Position numbers and translations under genes: made by a program. 64,000 nt of DNA from a cf. Phormidesmis sp. LEGE 11477 (GTDB lineage: Bacteria > Cyanobacteriota > Cyanobacteriia > Phormidesmidales > Phormidesmidaceae). The DNA is taken from assembly GCF_015207105.1 (NCBI RefSeq), contig NZ_JADEXO010000003.1, positions 1-64,000 on the forward strand, written 5' to 3'. Shown one piece after another: positions 1-9,540 of this stretch (positions are counted from its first letter, which is position 1; each line of letters begins with the position of its first letter). The notes under the pieces were generated by a model. The model saw only the letters and a program-made list of their open reading frames with translations. It was not told where the DNA came from and ran no database searches.

Positions 1-428
1 GAATAAAAGACAATACAGAGAAAATGTAATAGTTGCTGGGAACAATGCTAAACAAGTTGCCAGACGCGATCGCCTGCATGATAATCACCCTCAAACGGTA
101 AGAATCTCTTCAACTATCCTTTTGACTGCTCCCCTAGATTGCCTTGGGATCAGACATCTCAGCATCTCCACATTCAGATATTTCTACATTCAAGTAAAAG
201 CTTGATTTTGAACCATCGAGTTTCTTCGAGGTTAGGCGATCGGTTCATAGATAATGTCCAGTCGACTCATGAAAGTTTTCTACTATACCCCTTTACTCTG
301 CAGCAGACTATAGGGTTTATGCTACTAACCACTCGTAGAAGGGATTGGTTAGTTGATTGCATCTATTCAAGCAAACTCTACTATCTTTTTCTCAGTCTAC
401 GTAAGCGCATACATAAGAGAGACTGCCG
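1..428. other. Intergenic region upstream of the copper ATPase
   Basis: No recognisable gene. One plus-strand frame is open from the window edge to about position 205 and could be the 3' end of a gene cut by the edge, but its translation matches no family I know. The rest is AT-rich and should contain the promoter of the downstream ATPase. No copper-regulator operator could be identified by eye. Confidence 0.4.
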
Positions 429-2744
429 ATGACAGCAACCATCTTAAAACTCAAGGGCATGAGCTGTGCGGCCTGTGCAAACAACATCGAATCTATAATC
501 GCGCAGGTGTCAGGGGTTAGTCGCATACAAGTCAACTTTGCCGCTGAGCAGGCCAGCATTGAATATGACGAGTGCAGTACTACGCTCAAAAAGATTCAGA
601 CCGCTTTTGCCGATGCGGGCTACGAGGCTAATGCAAAGGAAAGCTTCAGCGCTAGACAAGAAGACAGCCAACTGCAGGAAGAGAAAAAAGCGTATCAGAA
701 GAGACTACTGACTAAAACAATCGTCAGCGGTATGATTGGCGCGGTTTTGATATTAGGCACTTTGCCCATGATGCTAGGCGTAAACATGCCTAGCTGGCCA
801 ATGTTCTTACATAATCCTTGGCTGCAGCTGGTGCTAGCGACCCTGGTAATGGTTTGGTGCGGCCAGTCATTTTATGTGGGTGCGTGGAAAGCTTTTAGGC
901 GTCGGACAGCGAATATGAATACGCTGGTGGCTTTGGGAACCGGATCTGCTTATCTCTATTCTCTTTTTGTCACGGTGTTTCCTGGCGTTTTACTTTCTCG
1001 CGATCTAGCTGCAGACGTCTATTACGAAGCCGCCGTTGTAATCATTGCGCTATTGCTGCTGGGCAGATATCTAGAGGATAGAGCCAGAGGCCAGACTTCA
1101 GACGCGATCCGTCAGCTTATGGGCCTGCAGGCTATCACAGCTCGGGTAGTCAGAAAAGGAGAAGCAGTTGATCTACCACTAGAAGATGTAATTGTGGGCG
1201 ATATTGTTGTTGTTCGTCCAGGTGAAAAGATTCCGGTAGATGGCGATGTCATAGCAGGGGCCTCTACCGTAGATGAATCAATGGTGACTGGAGAACCGAT
1301 GCCAGTCAAGAAAGAGCCGGGTGAGACCGTCATTGGCGCGACAATTAACAAGACAGGTAGCTTCAGGTTTAGGGCTTCGCGGGTAGGCGCTGACACCATG
1401 CTGTCCCAGATTGTTCAGCTTGTTCAAGCGGCTCAGGGATCAAAAGCGCCGATCCAAAGACTTGCCGATCGCGTCACCGGACTGTTTGTTCCAGTTGTGA
1501 TTGCGATCGCGCTGCTCACATTTGTTCTCTGGTTCACCCTGATGGGGAACGTCACCCTAGCGTTGCTGACGACAGTCGGCGTGCTCATCATCGCCTGCCC
1601 TTGTGCGCTGGGCTTAGCGACGCCGACCTCGATTATGGTGGGCACAGGTAAGGGCGCAGAAAATGGCATCCTGATTAAAAATGCCGAAAGCCTAGAGCGG
1701 GCCCACAAGCTGCAAGCGATCGTGGTCGACAAGACAGGTACGCTGACTGAAGGCAAACCCACAGTTATTGACTATCTCACCGTTCGAGGCACCGCCAACA
1801 GTAACGAAATTCAACTGTTGAAGATGGCCGCCGCTGTCGAGCAAAATTCTGAGCATCCCCTAGCAGAAGCTGTGGTCAACTATGCCGAAACGCAGGGCAT
1901 TGAGAAGAGAACGCTCCATGAGGTTCAAGACTTTGAAGCCATTATCGGCAGGGGCGTTCAGGCTAGCTTTGACGGCCATTTAGTGCAGATTGGCACCGAG
2001 CGCTGGATGCAAGAGCTGAGCATTGATACCGGGTCACTGCAATCTCAAAGGCAGGCGTGGGAACAGGCGGCAAAAACCACCGCTTGGATTGCTGTTGATG
2101 GCAAGGCCGAAGGGCTCATGGGTATTGCCGACGCTCTTAAAAAAACATCGGCTCAGGCAGTAAGCGCACTGCAGAAGATGGGCCTAGAGGTGATTATGCT
2201 GACTGGAGACAATCAGCAAACAGCCACTGCGATCGCCCAGGCAGTCGGTATCCGCCAAGTACATGCAGAGGTTCGCCCCGATCAAAAAGCAGATTGGATC
2301 AAGCAATTTCAGTCTGAAGCGTATGGGCGAAACAAAAGAAACAGGCGAAACGGCCAAAGCGGTCAAAACAGACAGGTGGCGATGGTCGGCGATGGCATTA
2401 ATGACGCGCCCGCGCTGGCCCAGGCCGACGTTGGCATTGCCATTGGCACAGGCACAGACGTGGCGATCGCAGCTAGCGACATCACCCTGATCTCTGGCGA
2501 TCTGCGAGGCATCGTTACCGCCATTCAGCTCAGTAAAGCCACGATTACCACTATCCGCCAAAATCTGTTCTTTGCCTTCATCTACAACATAGCCGGCATT
2601 CCGATTGCAGCCGGCATTCTCTATCCTCTCTTTGGCTGGCTACTCAACCCTATGATCGCTGGAGCGGCGATGGCGTTTAGTTCATTCTCGGTAGTGACCA
2701 ACGCCCTGCGCCTAAGAAACTTTCAAGCGACCAATCTTTATTAG
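429..2744 (+). CDS. Copper-translocating P-type ATPase (CopA/PacS/CtaA type)
   Basis: Integral membrane P1B-type ATPase, 771 aa, that moves Cu(I) across the plasma or thylakoid membrane using ATP. An N-terminal heavy-metal-associated domain carries the metal motif GMSCAAC (Cys13 and Cys16). Membrane helices lead to the CPC ion-pathway motif in [11 protein letters not shown] near residue 388. The phosphorylation motif DKTGTLTEG lies near residue 434, and the hinge [14 protein letters not shown] near residue 653. CPC plus one HMA domain is the known signature of copper/silver pumps. Whether it is the thylakoid (PacS) or plasma-membrane (CtaA) enzyme cannot be told from sequence. A short basic, Asn/Gln/Arg-rich insertion just before the hinge motif looks like a repeat-derived linker expansion. 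A small membrane protein follows 45 bp downstream. Confidence 0.93.
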   Translation: MTATILKLKGMSCAACANNIESIIAQVSGVSRIQVNFAAEQASIEYDECSTTLKKIQTAFADAGYEANAKESFSARQEDSQLQEEKKAYQKRLLTKTIVSGMIGAVLILGTLPMMLGVNMPSWPMFLHNPWLQLVLATLVMVWCGQSFYVGAWKAFRRRTANMNTLVALGTGSAYLYSLFVTVFPGVLLSRDLAADVYYEAAVVIIALLLLGRYLEDRARGQTSDAIRQLMGLQAITARVVRKGEAVDLPLEDVIVGDIVVVRPGEKIPVDGDVIAGASTVDESMVTGEPMPVKKEPGETVIGATINKTGSFRFRASRVGADTMLSQIVQLVQAAQGSKAPIQRLADRVTGLFVPVVIAIALLTFVLWFTLMGNVTLALLTTVGVLIIACPCALGLATPTSIMVGTGKGAENGILIKNAESLERAHKLQAIVVDKTGTLTEGKPTVIDYLTVRGTANSNEIQLLKMAAAVEQNSEHPLAEAVVNYAETQGIEKRTLHEVQDFEAIIGRGVQASFDGHLVQIGTERWMQELSIDTGSLQSQRQAWEQAAKTTAWIAVDGKAEGLMGIADALKKTSAQAVSALQKMGLEVIMLTGDNQQTATAIAQAVGIRQVHAEVRPDQKADWIKQFQSEAYGRNKRNRRNGQSGQNRQVAMVGDGINDAPALAQADVGIAIGTGTDVAIAASDITLISGDLRGIVTAIQLSKATITTIRQNLFFAFIYNIAGIPIAAGILYPLFGWLLNPMIAGAAMAFSSFSVVTNALRLRNFQATNLY

Positions 2745-2789
2745 GAAAACGCGTCCACAAAAGCAGCTTCAATTCGCAGCTTCGATCCT

Positions 2790-3062
2790 ATGAAAACAAC
2801 TTCTATACTCAACCGCTCAAACAGAAAAAGACTACTCAGAAGAGCGTTGAATGTGAGTATGCTATCGGTTACGCTCGCATTCATTCTTCTGAGCATTGCT
2901 CAAACTGCTAACGCCCAGACTCTAGAATGCAAAGGTAAGTTTCACCGCATCGACCAGCCTACTAGTCTGAAAGCAGGCGTTGCAACTACCGGACTCGGCA
3001 TGATTGGATTAGAGCTATGGTGGTTTCTCAGCAGGAAGATCAAGTCTAAAACGGAAAAGTAA
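2790..3062 (+). CDS. Small membrane protein downstream of the copper ATPase
   Basis: A 90-aa protein of no family I recognise. A basic N-terminus (several Arg/Lys up to residue 18) is followed by a hydrophobic signal or anchor segment ending at ANAQ near residue 43. There is then a short loop with a single Cys (LECKGKF), a second hydrophobic segment with the sequence ELWWFL near residues 75-80, and a basic tail. The 45-bp gap and shared strand suggest co-transcription with the ATPase, so a role in copper handling is possible but inferred only from position. It could be a reduced relative of membrane-anchored cupredoxin-like proteins, but no His/Cys/Met cupredoxin site is visible. Confidence 0.6.
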   Translation: MKTTSILNRSNRKRLLRRALNVSMLSVTLAFILLSIAQTANAQTLECKGKFHRIDQPTSLKAGVATTGLGMIGLELWWFLSRKIKSKTEK

Positions 3063-3222
3063 GCCCTGAGCTGTTCATCCTGCTGAGGTATTGCAAAGTA
3101 ATTTCTTTCAAAGAGAGAAGGACGCCAGATTCAAAGCTCCTCTCTCTTCGTACCTGTTTAGCGTCACCCTCAGGAGAGCCGCCGCTTGCGGCTGTCAACT
3201 TGACGCTACGGGCCTTCCGGGG

Positions 3223-5070
3223 CTATGCCAGCAAAGTCGTATCGTCGAAAACGACAAACAAACTTTCAGAAACTTCATCCACGCCTTTCAGTGTCGCTAG
3301 CCTCTCGTGGTCGGTCGATATGATCGTAGAGCCACTCCTCACAGAGATCAACAGATCTGCAAACGTTAGACCATCCGCTAAGCCAATTAAGTCTCTGCCA
3401 ACTTCAAAATCCATAATATTGTCACGGCCTTCGCCCCGCGCTAGCACAAAGGTATCGCTACCCTTGTCTCTAGACGTATCGCCAAACAAGGTATCTTTTC
3501 CCTTACCGCCTCTGAGGATATCATTGCCCCCATCACCGTAGATCTTATCTTGACCAGAGCCGCCGTAGAGAATATCGTTGCCGCCCTTACCGCCGATCAT
3601 ATCCTTGCCTGCGCCCCCAAAGATGATGTCATCCCCACCTGGTTTGCCAGCCTGGGGACTAGACGAATCGCCATCGCCCCGTAAGATATCTCTTCCACCA
3701 AAGCCTTTGATGATGTCGTTCCCAGCTAAACCCGCCAAAACGTCTTTACCATTGCTCCCTAGCACAGTGTCGTCACCCGCCGTAGCTTCTGCTCTAAGGG
3801 CAACGTCAATCTGACCGCGTAGCTCACCGCTAGGATTGGCTTGTGTATGTAAGTTCACATACAAACCGTCAGCAATTAGCACCTCAACTTGTCTATTAGA
3901 AAGATCGAAAGCACCGCTAAACTTACCATCGGCTTCATCTACCGTCAGGTTTCTGATAATCGGACCGTTCTCGCCTGCTTCGCCAATATGAATATGAACA
4001 GCGCTTTCAGGGTTTCCCGCTGGGTCTACGCCGCCGATCTGCAAAAGCGGACTAGTGAGGCTATCAAAGCTGCCCAAGACAACCAGCCGGTTACCGTTCA
4101 AGGTTGCAGAAAAATTACCAGTAGACGCGGTATCGACAACATTTGAAGTTTGCTGAGATTCTTCTAGCGGAAGATTGTTGGGTTTGAGTTCGCTACTACC
4201 TAGATCAGTGCTGTCGATATTGAGCTGCGATCGCAGTTCACCACTAGGATTAGCTTGCGTGTGCAAATTCACATACAGACCGTCGGCCAGAAGACTATCG
4301 ACCTGGCTGTCTTCGAGAGTGAAAATGCCGCTAAAGTCGCCACCGGCCTCATCTACCGTCAGATTTCTGATGATCGGCCCATTCTCACCCGCTGCAGCCA
4401 TGTGGATATGGACGGGGCTCTCAGGATTACCAGCCGCGTCCGCGCCGCCGATCGGCAAGAGCGGGCTAGTCAGGTCGCTGAAGTTGCCTAAAACAATCAG
4501 CTTGTTTCCATTTAGACTGACTGAAAGCTCGCCTGTAGAAGCGGTATCTACAACGTCAGTTGGCTGCTGAGCTTCTTCTAGCGGTAGCCCCGTCGCCAAA
4601 ACTTCACTAGAAATCAAATCGCTGCTTTCAACATTGACCTGACCGCGCAGTTCACCGCTAGGGTTGTTCTGTGTGTGCAAGTTCACATACAGACCGTCTG
4701 CAATTAGGCCAGCCACTTCGCTATCAGACAGCTTAAAGACGCCTGTAAATCTGCCTGCATCTGCTTGATTTGGCTTTTGGATAACTCTTAGGTTTCTAAT
4801 GATCGGACCATTGGCACCCATCTCACCAATATGAATATGGACAGGGCTTTCGGGATTGCCAGAAGGGTCTACGCCGCCAACTGGCAGTAGCGGACTAGTT
4901 AGTTGGCTAAATTCACCAGAGACCCGCAGGACGTTGCCCTCTAGGCTGGCAACAAAGCTGCCGGTAGAGGCGGTTTCAATCACTGGGGCAGTTTGCTGCG
5001 ATTCTTCTAGCGGCAGGACTGCTGTTGTCAGTAGAGCAGGAACTCGCTCTGTTATGCTAATGTGAGCCAT
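3223..5070 (-). CDS. Secreted protein with three CHRD domains and RTX calcium-binding repeats
   Basis: A 615-aa modular protein. Three CHRD (chordin-like) units of about 140 residues fill residues 1-430. Each contains the pattern VHIHIGE/VHIHMAA, NGPIIRNL and ADGLYVNLHTQ.NPSGELR. After a short linker come hemolysin-type nonapeptides (GGNDILYGG, GKDTLFGD) near residues 440-550, which bind calcium, then a C-terminal region of the kind seen in type I secretion substrates. There is no N-terminal signal peptide, which fits type I export. The three CHRD units are close in sequence, so recent internal duplication is likely. The molecular role of CHRD domains in bacteria is not established; an extracellular or surface function is inferred. 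Confidence 0.85.
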   Translation of the reverse strand: MAHISITERVPALLTTAVLPLEESQQTAPVIETASTGSFVASLEGNVLRVSGEFSQLTSPLLPVGGVDPSGNPESPVHIHIGEMGANGPIIRNLRVIQKPNQADAGRFTGVFKLSDSEVAGLIADGLYVNLHTQNNPSGELRGQVNVESSDLISSEVLATGLPLEEAQQPTDVVDTASTGELSVSLNGNKLIVLGNFSDLTSPLLPIGGADAAGNPESPVHIHMAAAGENGPIIRNLTVDEAGGDFSGIFTLEDSQVDSLLADGLYVNLHTQANPSGELRSQLNIDSTDLGSSELKPNNLPLEESQQTSNVVDTASTGNFSATLNGNRLVVLGSFDSLTSPLLQIGGVDPAGNPESAVHIHIGEAGENGPIIRNLTVDEADGKFSGAFDLSNRQVEVLIADGLYVNLHTQANPSGELRGQIDVALRAEATAGDDTVLGSNGKDVLAGLAGNDIIKGFGGRDILRGDGDSSSPQAGKPGGDDIIFGGAGKDMIGGKGGNDILYGGSGQDKIYGDGGNDILRGGKGKDTLFGDTSRDKGSDTFVLARGEGRDNIMDFEVGRDLIGLADGLTFADLLISVRSGSTIISTDHERLATLKGVDEVSESLFVVFDDTTLLA

Positions 5071-5563
5071 TTTCTAATATCTGCGTAAAGTTGTTTGATT
5101 GGGGGGCTATTCACAGCTCACAAAGATTGGGCTAATAAGAATTAGGCCAGTGATGCCAACGGAGGCCAGTGGAGAATCAGCGTTAGCCATTAGCATCAGG
5201 CAGTATGAGGTCTGATTGGAATGGGTGGCTGCGATCGCGCCTCGATTGCAACTGAGCCTGTACTGCGCCTGCCAAATGTTAGGGATTATGCGCGTCCACA
5301 TATGTCCACATATTTAGCGTGCAGGTGGCAGTTGTTATTGTTCGCCTGGTTCGCCCAGATCTGTAATAGAGATACGCGGACATATCAACTTTGGATGCAT
5401 TCATACGCAACTACTTTTGGATTAGATTTTCTATGCATCCAAATCTATCTCTTTGTACGTATTATTTTTGCATTCATCTTTTGCGTCCTTTTGTTGATGC
5501 AGGTTTAGCATCTGTCTCAGCGACTCTGTTTCGAGTGCCGTGACCTGGGCGATTTGAGACCTT
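5071..5563. other. Intergenic region upstream of the CHRD/RTX gene
   Basis: About 490 bp between two minus-strand genes. It should contain the promoter of the CHRD/RTX gene. Short open frames here have no Shine-Dalgarno sequence, no recognisable motif and no family match. No convincing terminator or RNA was found. Confidence 0.4.
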
Positions 5564-6784
5564 TTACTTTGCCGCTCTCAAAAATTCTCCAAATCGTCTA
5601 GCTGTCTCTTCCGGCTTGCCATTAGCAGGAAACAACAGAACGCTTTCAACGTTAGGATTGTTCGCTAGTGCTTCTAATCGATCAAACTGCGTATCCGAAA
5701 TTGAAATTCCCTGATACTGTTCAACGTAGTCTAGCTCTACGGCAAAGTTGGCATCGTTATACACCTGAATAAAGGCTCTATCTACCTGCCAGTTGGCCCA
5801 GTCGGCATCGAAATAGCGCTTTCCCCAATACGGGTTGTGATGACACACGTCAAAACTCACCGCTGGATTAGCCTGCTTGACTGCGGCCCTGATATCTCTC
5901 ATAAACTGAGTGAGCACAGCGGTGCGATCGACTTCTCCTGGTAGCTCATCGTGATAGCCGACATAGTCGTCCCACTGCACGGCGTCTATTGTGGGATAGC
6001 GCCTGACAAACTCAGCCGAGATCGCTTTAAAGTAATCGGCTACCGCTTTGTTTTTTACATTTAGCAGATAGTGATCTACGCCGGGATAGGTTTTATCTAT
6101 TCCAGGGACAAACCATCCTTTGGTCGTTGCCACCTCAAAGATAGGACTGTTTTTATCTAGCTTGATGCCTTTTTCAAAGTAAGCATGTACCTGCATCCCC
6201 TGCTGGTGAGCTTCATCAATCAGCCAGTCTAGCCAAGGGTCTTGAAACTGGTTAGGACAGCTAGGATAGCCAAACGTCTGCTGCATGACGTCGCTTTTGT
6301 ACATAGTACAGCCGTTGCCCCAAACGCCATGAAGAATCGTGTTGATGCCTTGCTGTTTGTAATAGCGCACGCGATCGCGAATCATCTGCTCACTAGCCCG
6401 GTTCGTCGCCTGATACCGACTTAAGTAGATGCCTCTAAATACTTTCTTAGACCAAGCCTCTGGCAGAACCAGCGTAGAATCATCGGGCGCTACGGCTGGC
6501 GGCGGCTCACTAGGGCTAACTTCAGGCAAGCTCATCTGAATGATTTCAGCAGGCGGTTCGGGTACGGCGGCGTTCAGTCCACCTGGCCTAGCCGAGTCAG
6601 CAACTAGCTCAGAGTCGGGAAGGGGCGTGGTTAGCTGTTTAAAAACGCCGATCAGATCGCCATCTCTAGCCGTCTCAATATCTATTCGCCCTAGTCTAGG
6701 AAAGATCCAGACGCCCGCTCCGACTACTAAAAGCAGCAAAAAGAAGAAACAACCACAGCCGGATTTTTGGGATGAAGCAGACAT
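5564..6784 (-). CDS. Membrane-anchored putative glycoside hydrolase (GHL10/DUF187-like)
   Basis: A 406-aa protein. An N-terminal CGCFFFLLLLVVG hydrophobic segment anchors it, followed by a Pro-rich linker to about residue 130. The catalytic-like domain starts at FRGIYLSRYQA and has TIM-barrel features of the GHL10-type putative glycoside hydrolases: GINTILHGVWGNG, GMQVHAYFEKG and DAVQWDDYVGYH, the last holding candidate acidic catalytic residues. The substrate is unknown; cell-wall or exopolysaccharide hydrolysis is only a guess. I chose the ATG at 6784. An upstream in-frame start at 6940 would add 52 atypical residues and overlap the 3' end of the next gene. Confidence 0.75.
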   Translation of the reverse strand: MSASSQKSGCGCFFFLLLLVVGAGVWIFPRLGRIDIETARDGDLIGVFKQLTTPLPDSELVADSARPGGLNAAVPEPPAEIIQMSLPEVSPSEPPPAVAPDDSTLVLPEAWSKKVFRGIYLSRYQATNRASEQMIRDRVRYYKQQGINTILHGVWGNGCTMYKSDVMQQTFGYPSCPNQFQDPWLDWLIDEAHQQGMQVHAYFEKGIKLDKNSPIFEVATTKGWFVPGIDKTYPGVDHYLLNVKNKAVADYFKAISAEFVRRYPTIDAVQWDDYVGYHDELPGEVDRTAVLTQFMRDIRAAVKQANPAVSFDVCHHNPYWGKRYFDADWANWQVDRAFIQVYNDANFAVELDYVEQYQGISISDTQFDRLEALANNPNVESVLLFPANGKPEETARRFGEFLRAAK

Positions 6785-6843
6785 CGTCAGTGCCAGTCGA
6801 TAGAACAGTCTTTTATAAACAATGCCCTTTATAAAAGCGCCCT

Positions 6844-8217
6844 TTACAAAATCGTCTCTGCCAAAAAGCGCTCTAGAAAATGAAGTGCCATCTGATTGCC
6901 TACACCGTTGAAGATTTTGTCGAAGGCATGCTCGGCCCAAGGAATTTTGACCCAGACGGCTGTATTGCGCGATCGCAATATCTGCTCATACAGATAGCTG
7001 CCATACTTCGCTTCTACAATATGATCGCGCCCACCATGAATTAGCAAAACGGGGGGCAAAGAGTCTGGCGTAGCTGCTTTGACATAGGTGATTGGCGACG
7101 CTTCCGTATAGGCAGCGGGCCGTTCGTCTGGCGATCCGCCTAGGTAGTCTTCTAGCACCTGGCGGACATCTAATGGATCGGGCCGAGGGGGGTTGCGATA
7201 GCCGTTCGCTAGATCGACCGGGCCGTAATAAGAAACGATGGCCCGCACGGAAAGCTGATTTGCTGTAGATGGCAAATTCAACGGCGTTTTGGACAACCGT
7301 GTTTCAGACAACCGTATTTCGGACAACGGTGCTTCGGATAATAATGCCTGGGACAACAGTGTCTGTGGCGCTTGAAATCCAGTCAGCATCGCTAGCTGAG
7401 CGCCTGCCGACCAGCCCAACAGCGCGATCCGATCGGGCATAATTTCATACTCATCAGCATGGTCACGGATAAAAGCCAGTGCCGCCGAAATATCCTCTAG
7501 CTGCGCTGGAAACTGATACTGCGGCGAATGTCGATAGTCTGCTGCGACTACTACATATCCTCTGCTTGCCAAGAACCGACCAAGCGCCTCATTTGCACCA
7601 GAGCTGCCCGTTCGCCAGCCACCGCCGTAGATCATCATCACCGCCGGATAGCGCCCCGGCGATCGCGGCTGATACATATCTAAAAATAAGTCTTCACCCG
7701 CTGGACTAGCGAATGGAATTTTGGCCTGATGCCGAACATTTGCTTGCGGAATGCCTCTAAAAAAGTTGGAAAGGCTGAAAGCTGGGACGGGTGCCAGTTG
7801 ATGCCTAGCTAGATCGTCTTTAGCTAGATCGTCTTTGGCTAGATTGTCTTTGGATGAATGAGAAAATGCCTGTGCCATTGAGCGTTCCGCAGTGGCTACC
7901 GCCCGAGGCTGCTGCAAAAGTGGCAGACTGTTGAGGGCGATCACTATCAGCAAAATAGCGATCACAGGGCGCGGCGGTGACTCTATTAGCCCCAGCGTTA
8001 GGAGTAGTGCGATCGCTCCTAGCCCGCCTAGCAAAGGACTCACAGCAGGTGCCCCTACCGCCAGCGGCAGCAGGAAAAAATTAGGCGCTGGCAGCACAAT
8101 CCACAGACTCAAAAATAGTAGAGTGCCAATCGCTAGCCAGCTAGCCCCACTAGCAATCAAACCAACCACTTTAAAGAGTATCTGCATAAGTCTTCTAGGC
8201 GTATACCGTGCGTACAC
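6844..8217 (-). CDS. Alpha/beta-hydrolase (esterase/lipase-like) with N-terminal membrane segments
   Basis: A 457-aa protein. Three to four hydrophobic helices occupy residues 1-115, followed by a linker and an alpha/beta-hydrolase domain. The oxyanion-hole motif is YGGGWR and the nucleophile elbow is GWSAGAQ. The charge-relay pair is probably the Asp in HGGRDH and the His in WAEHAF near the C-terminus. It resembles the BD-FAE/acetyl-esterase group; the substrate is unknown. Two runs of 15-bp DNA repeats expand it, giving the peptide patterns LAKDD and LSE.. in tandem. The second run sits inside the hydrolase domain, after the nucleophile helix, where it must form a surface loop. Confidence 0.82.
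   Translation of the reverse strand: MYARYTPRRLMQILFKVVGLIASGASWLAIGTLLFLSLWIVLPAPNFFLLPLAVGAPAVSPLLGGLGAIALLLTLGLIESPPRPVIAILLIVIALNSLPLLQQPRAVATAERSMAQAFSHSSKDNLAKDDLAKDDLARHQLAPVPAFSLSNFFRGIPQANVRHQAKIPFASPAGEDLFLDMYQPRSPGRYPAVMMIYGGGWRTGSSGANEALGRFLASRGYVVVAADYRHSPQYQFPAQLEDISAALAFIRDHADEYEIMPDRIALLGWSAGAQLAMLTGFQAPQTLLSQALLSEAPLSEIRLSETRLSKTPLNLPSTANQLSVRAIVSYYGPVDLANGYRNPPRPDPLDVRQVLEDYLGGSPDERPAAYTEASPITYVKAATPDSLPPVLLIHGGRDHIVEAKYGSYLYEQILRSRNTAVWVKIPWAEHAFDKIFNGVGNQMALHFLERFLAETIL
7277..7360. repeat. 15-bp in-frame tandem repeat in the esterase gene
   Basis: Diverged copies of a 15-bp unit resembling cgtgtttcggacaac, about five in number. The period is a multiple of three, so the frame is kept. 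It encodes a degenerate pentapeptide repeat with the pattern LSE/LSK. Confidence 0.75.
7806..7852. repeat. 15-bp in-frame tandem repeat in the esterase gene
   Basis: Three near-identical copies of tagctagatcgtctt. They encode the tandem pentapeptide LAKDD in the linker between the membrane helices and the hydrolase domain. Confidence 0.85.
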
Positions 8218-8325
8218 TGTCGTCTTTGTAACTACCTACACCTGCTACAGGCTCGAACAACGTTGGTAAAGTCGTAAGTTTCGGCGATATAGTTTTGGCA
8301 GATTGAAACTGATGAGAAATTTGAA

Positions 8326-9237
8326 ATGGCGCTTGAGCAAATTCTTATTCCTGAAAAGCACGACCTTGGCGGATTTAGTGTACAGCGTAGTTTGCCTCAT
8401 CGCGATCACCAGATGGTTGGCCCCTTCATCTTTTTTGATCACCTCGGCCCTGCCGTCTTTCCACCGGGCGAAGGTGTCGATGTCAGACCGCATCCGCATA
8501 TCAACCTAGCGACAGTCACCTATCTACTCGAAGGTAGCCTGCTACATCGCGATAGTTTAGGCGTCGTTCAAGAGATTGTGCCGGGTGAAGTTAACTGGAT
8601 GACCGCCGGTAGAGGCGTTGTGCATTCAGAGCGATCGCCCGACAGCTTCAGAGCAGCCAAATCCACCCTTCACGCCATTCAAACCTGGATTGCCCTGCCC
8701 AAAGAATTTGAGGAAGTCGAGCCGAGTTTTTCTCATCATGCTGCCGACGATTTGCCAAAGTGGAAAGAAAAGGGCACCACGGCCACGCTGATCGCAGGAG
8801 AATTTGGATCACACACATCGCCCGTACAGACCTTTTCTCCGACGATCTATCTATCTCTATCTTTTGCCACCAATAGCCAGTTCCAGCTACCTGTAAATAA
8901 TCAGCAGCAGGCCATTTACAGCGTAACGCCTGGTCTATTCGTTGACGGCAAGCCCCTCAGACCAAACTGCCTGTCTATTGTTGAAACAGGAACTCCTGTA
9001 GAAATCAGCGCGGCGGCAGAAGCGCAGGCGATGGTCATCGGCGGTAAACCTTTGGGCTCTCGTCAAAAGTATTGGAACTTTGTTTCTAGTCGTGCAGAAA
9101 GAATAGAGCAGGCAAAGCGATACTGGAGAGAAAAGCGGTTTCCACAAGTACCCAAAGAGGAAGAGTTCATTCCGCTACCAGAGACAGCTTCTGATCGCGA
9201 ATCTTCAAAAAGCAACAAACCTAACCGAGGAAGCTAG
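8326..9237 (+). CDS. Pirin family protein
   Basis: A 303-aa bicupin. The N-terminal cupin has the pirin metal-site pattern with HPHINLATVTYLLEG and AGRGVVHSERSP, which supply the His and Glu ligands. Family members are cytoplasmic iron-containing proteins, some with quercetin 2,3-dioxygenase activity; the cyanobacterial role is not known. The ATG at 8326 is preceded by a weak GAGAA sequence. The C-terminus ends in a short Lys/Ser/Asn-rich tail. It appears monocistronic and lies upstream of bicA with a 300-bp gap. Confidence 0.9.
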   Translation: MALEQILIPEKHDLGGFSVQRSLPHRDHQMVGPFIFFDHLGPAVFPPGEGVDVRPHPHINLATVTYLLEGSLLHRDSLGVVQEIVPGEVNWMTAGRGVVHSERSPDSFRAAKSTLHAIQTWIALPKEFEEVEPSFSHHAADDLPKWKEKGTTATLIAGEFGSHTSPVQTFSPTIYLSLSFATNSQFQLPVNNQQQAIYSVTPGLFVDGKPLRPNCLSIVETGTPVEISAAAEAQAMVIGGKPLGSRQKYWNFVSSRAERIEQAKRYWREKRFPQVPKEEEFIPLPETASDRESSKSNKPNRGS

Positions 9238-9540
9238 TCGGCTGCTTCTGCTAATCCACTTTCCTGAAACTAGCTTCTCTCATGGCTAGCTTGGTCATGG
9301 CTAATTTAGCTGCGATTGGTTTGAGTTGTTCTTTTTTCTCTGCTCAAATCAATTTGTTTTCGCAACAGCACTAGCTAGCTTGGATACACAGCGTTTTGTC
9401 TTGCCTTACAGATTTCCAAGCATTGACAGATTTTCAAGCATATGGATAAGACAGGAATAGTCTTTCTTGAACGTATAACTAAAGTTTGAGTCAGCATGAG
9501 AGACTAGGGTAAGAGATCGCGCCGAGGGCATACCTTATCT
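9238..9540. other. Intergenic region upstream of bicA
   Basis: About 300 bp with no supportable gene. It holds two imperfect direct duplications: catggctagcttgg/catggctaattta near 9281-9310 and acagatttccaagca/acagattttcaagca near 9408-9440. A 30-codon open frame at 9282 has no Shine-Dalgarno sequence and is probably chance. The bicA promoter should lie here. Confidence 0.4.

Noticed and set aside
139-432. 97-codon frame upstream of the copper ATPase
   Set aside because: No Shine-Dalgarno sequence, poor codon usage for this genome and overlap with the ATPase start; probably promoter DNA.
2184-2561. Minus-strand 125-codon frame inside the ATPase gene
   Set aside because: Shadow of the clearly coding plus-strand frame with CPC and GDGINDAP motifs.
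5107-5301. 64-codon minus-strand frame upstream of the CHRD gene
   Set aside because: No ribosome binding site or recognisable motif; likely chance.
9282-9374. 30-codon frame between pirin and bicA
   Set aside because: No ribosome binding site and no similarity to known small proteins.
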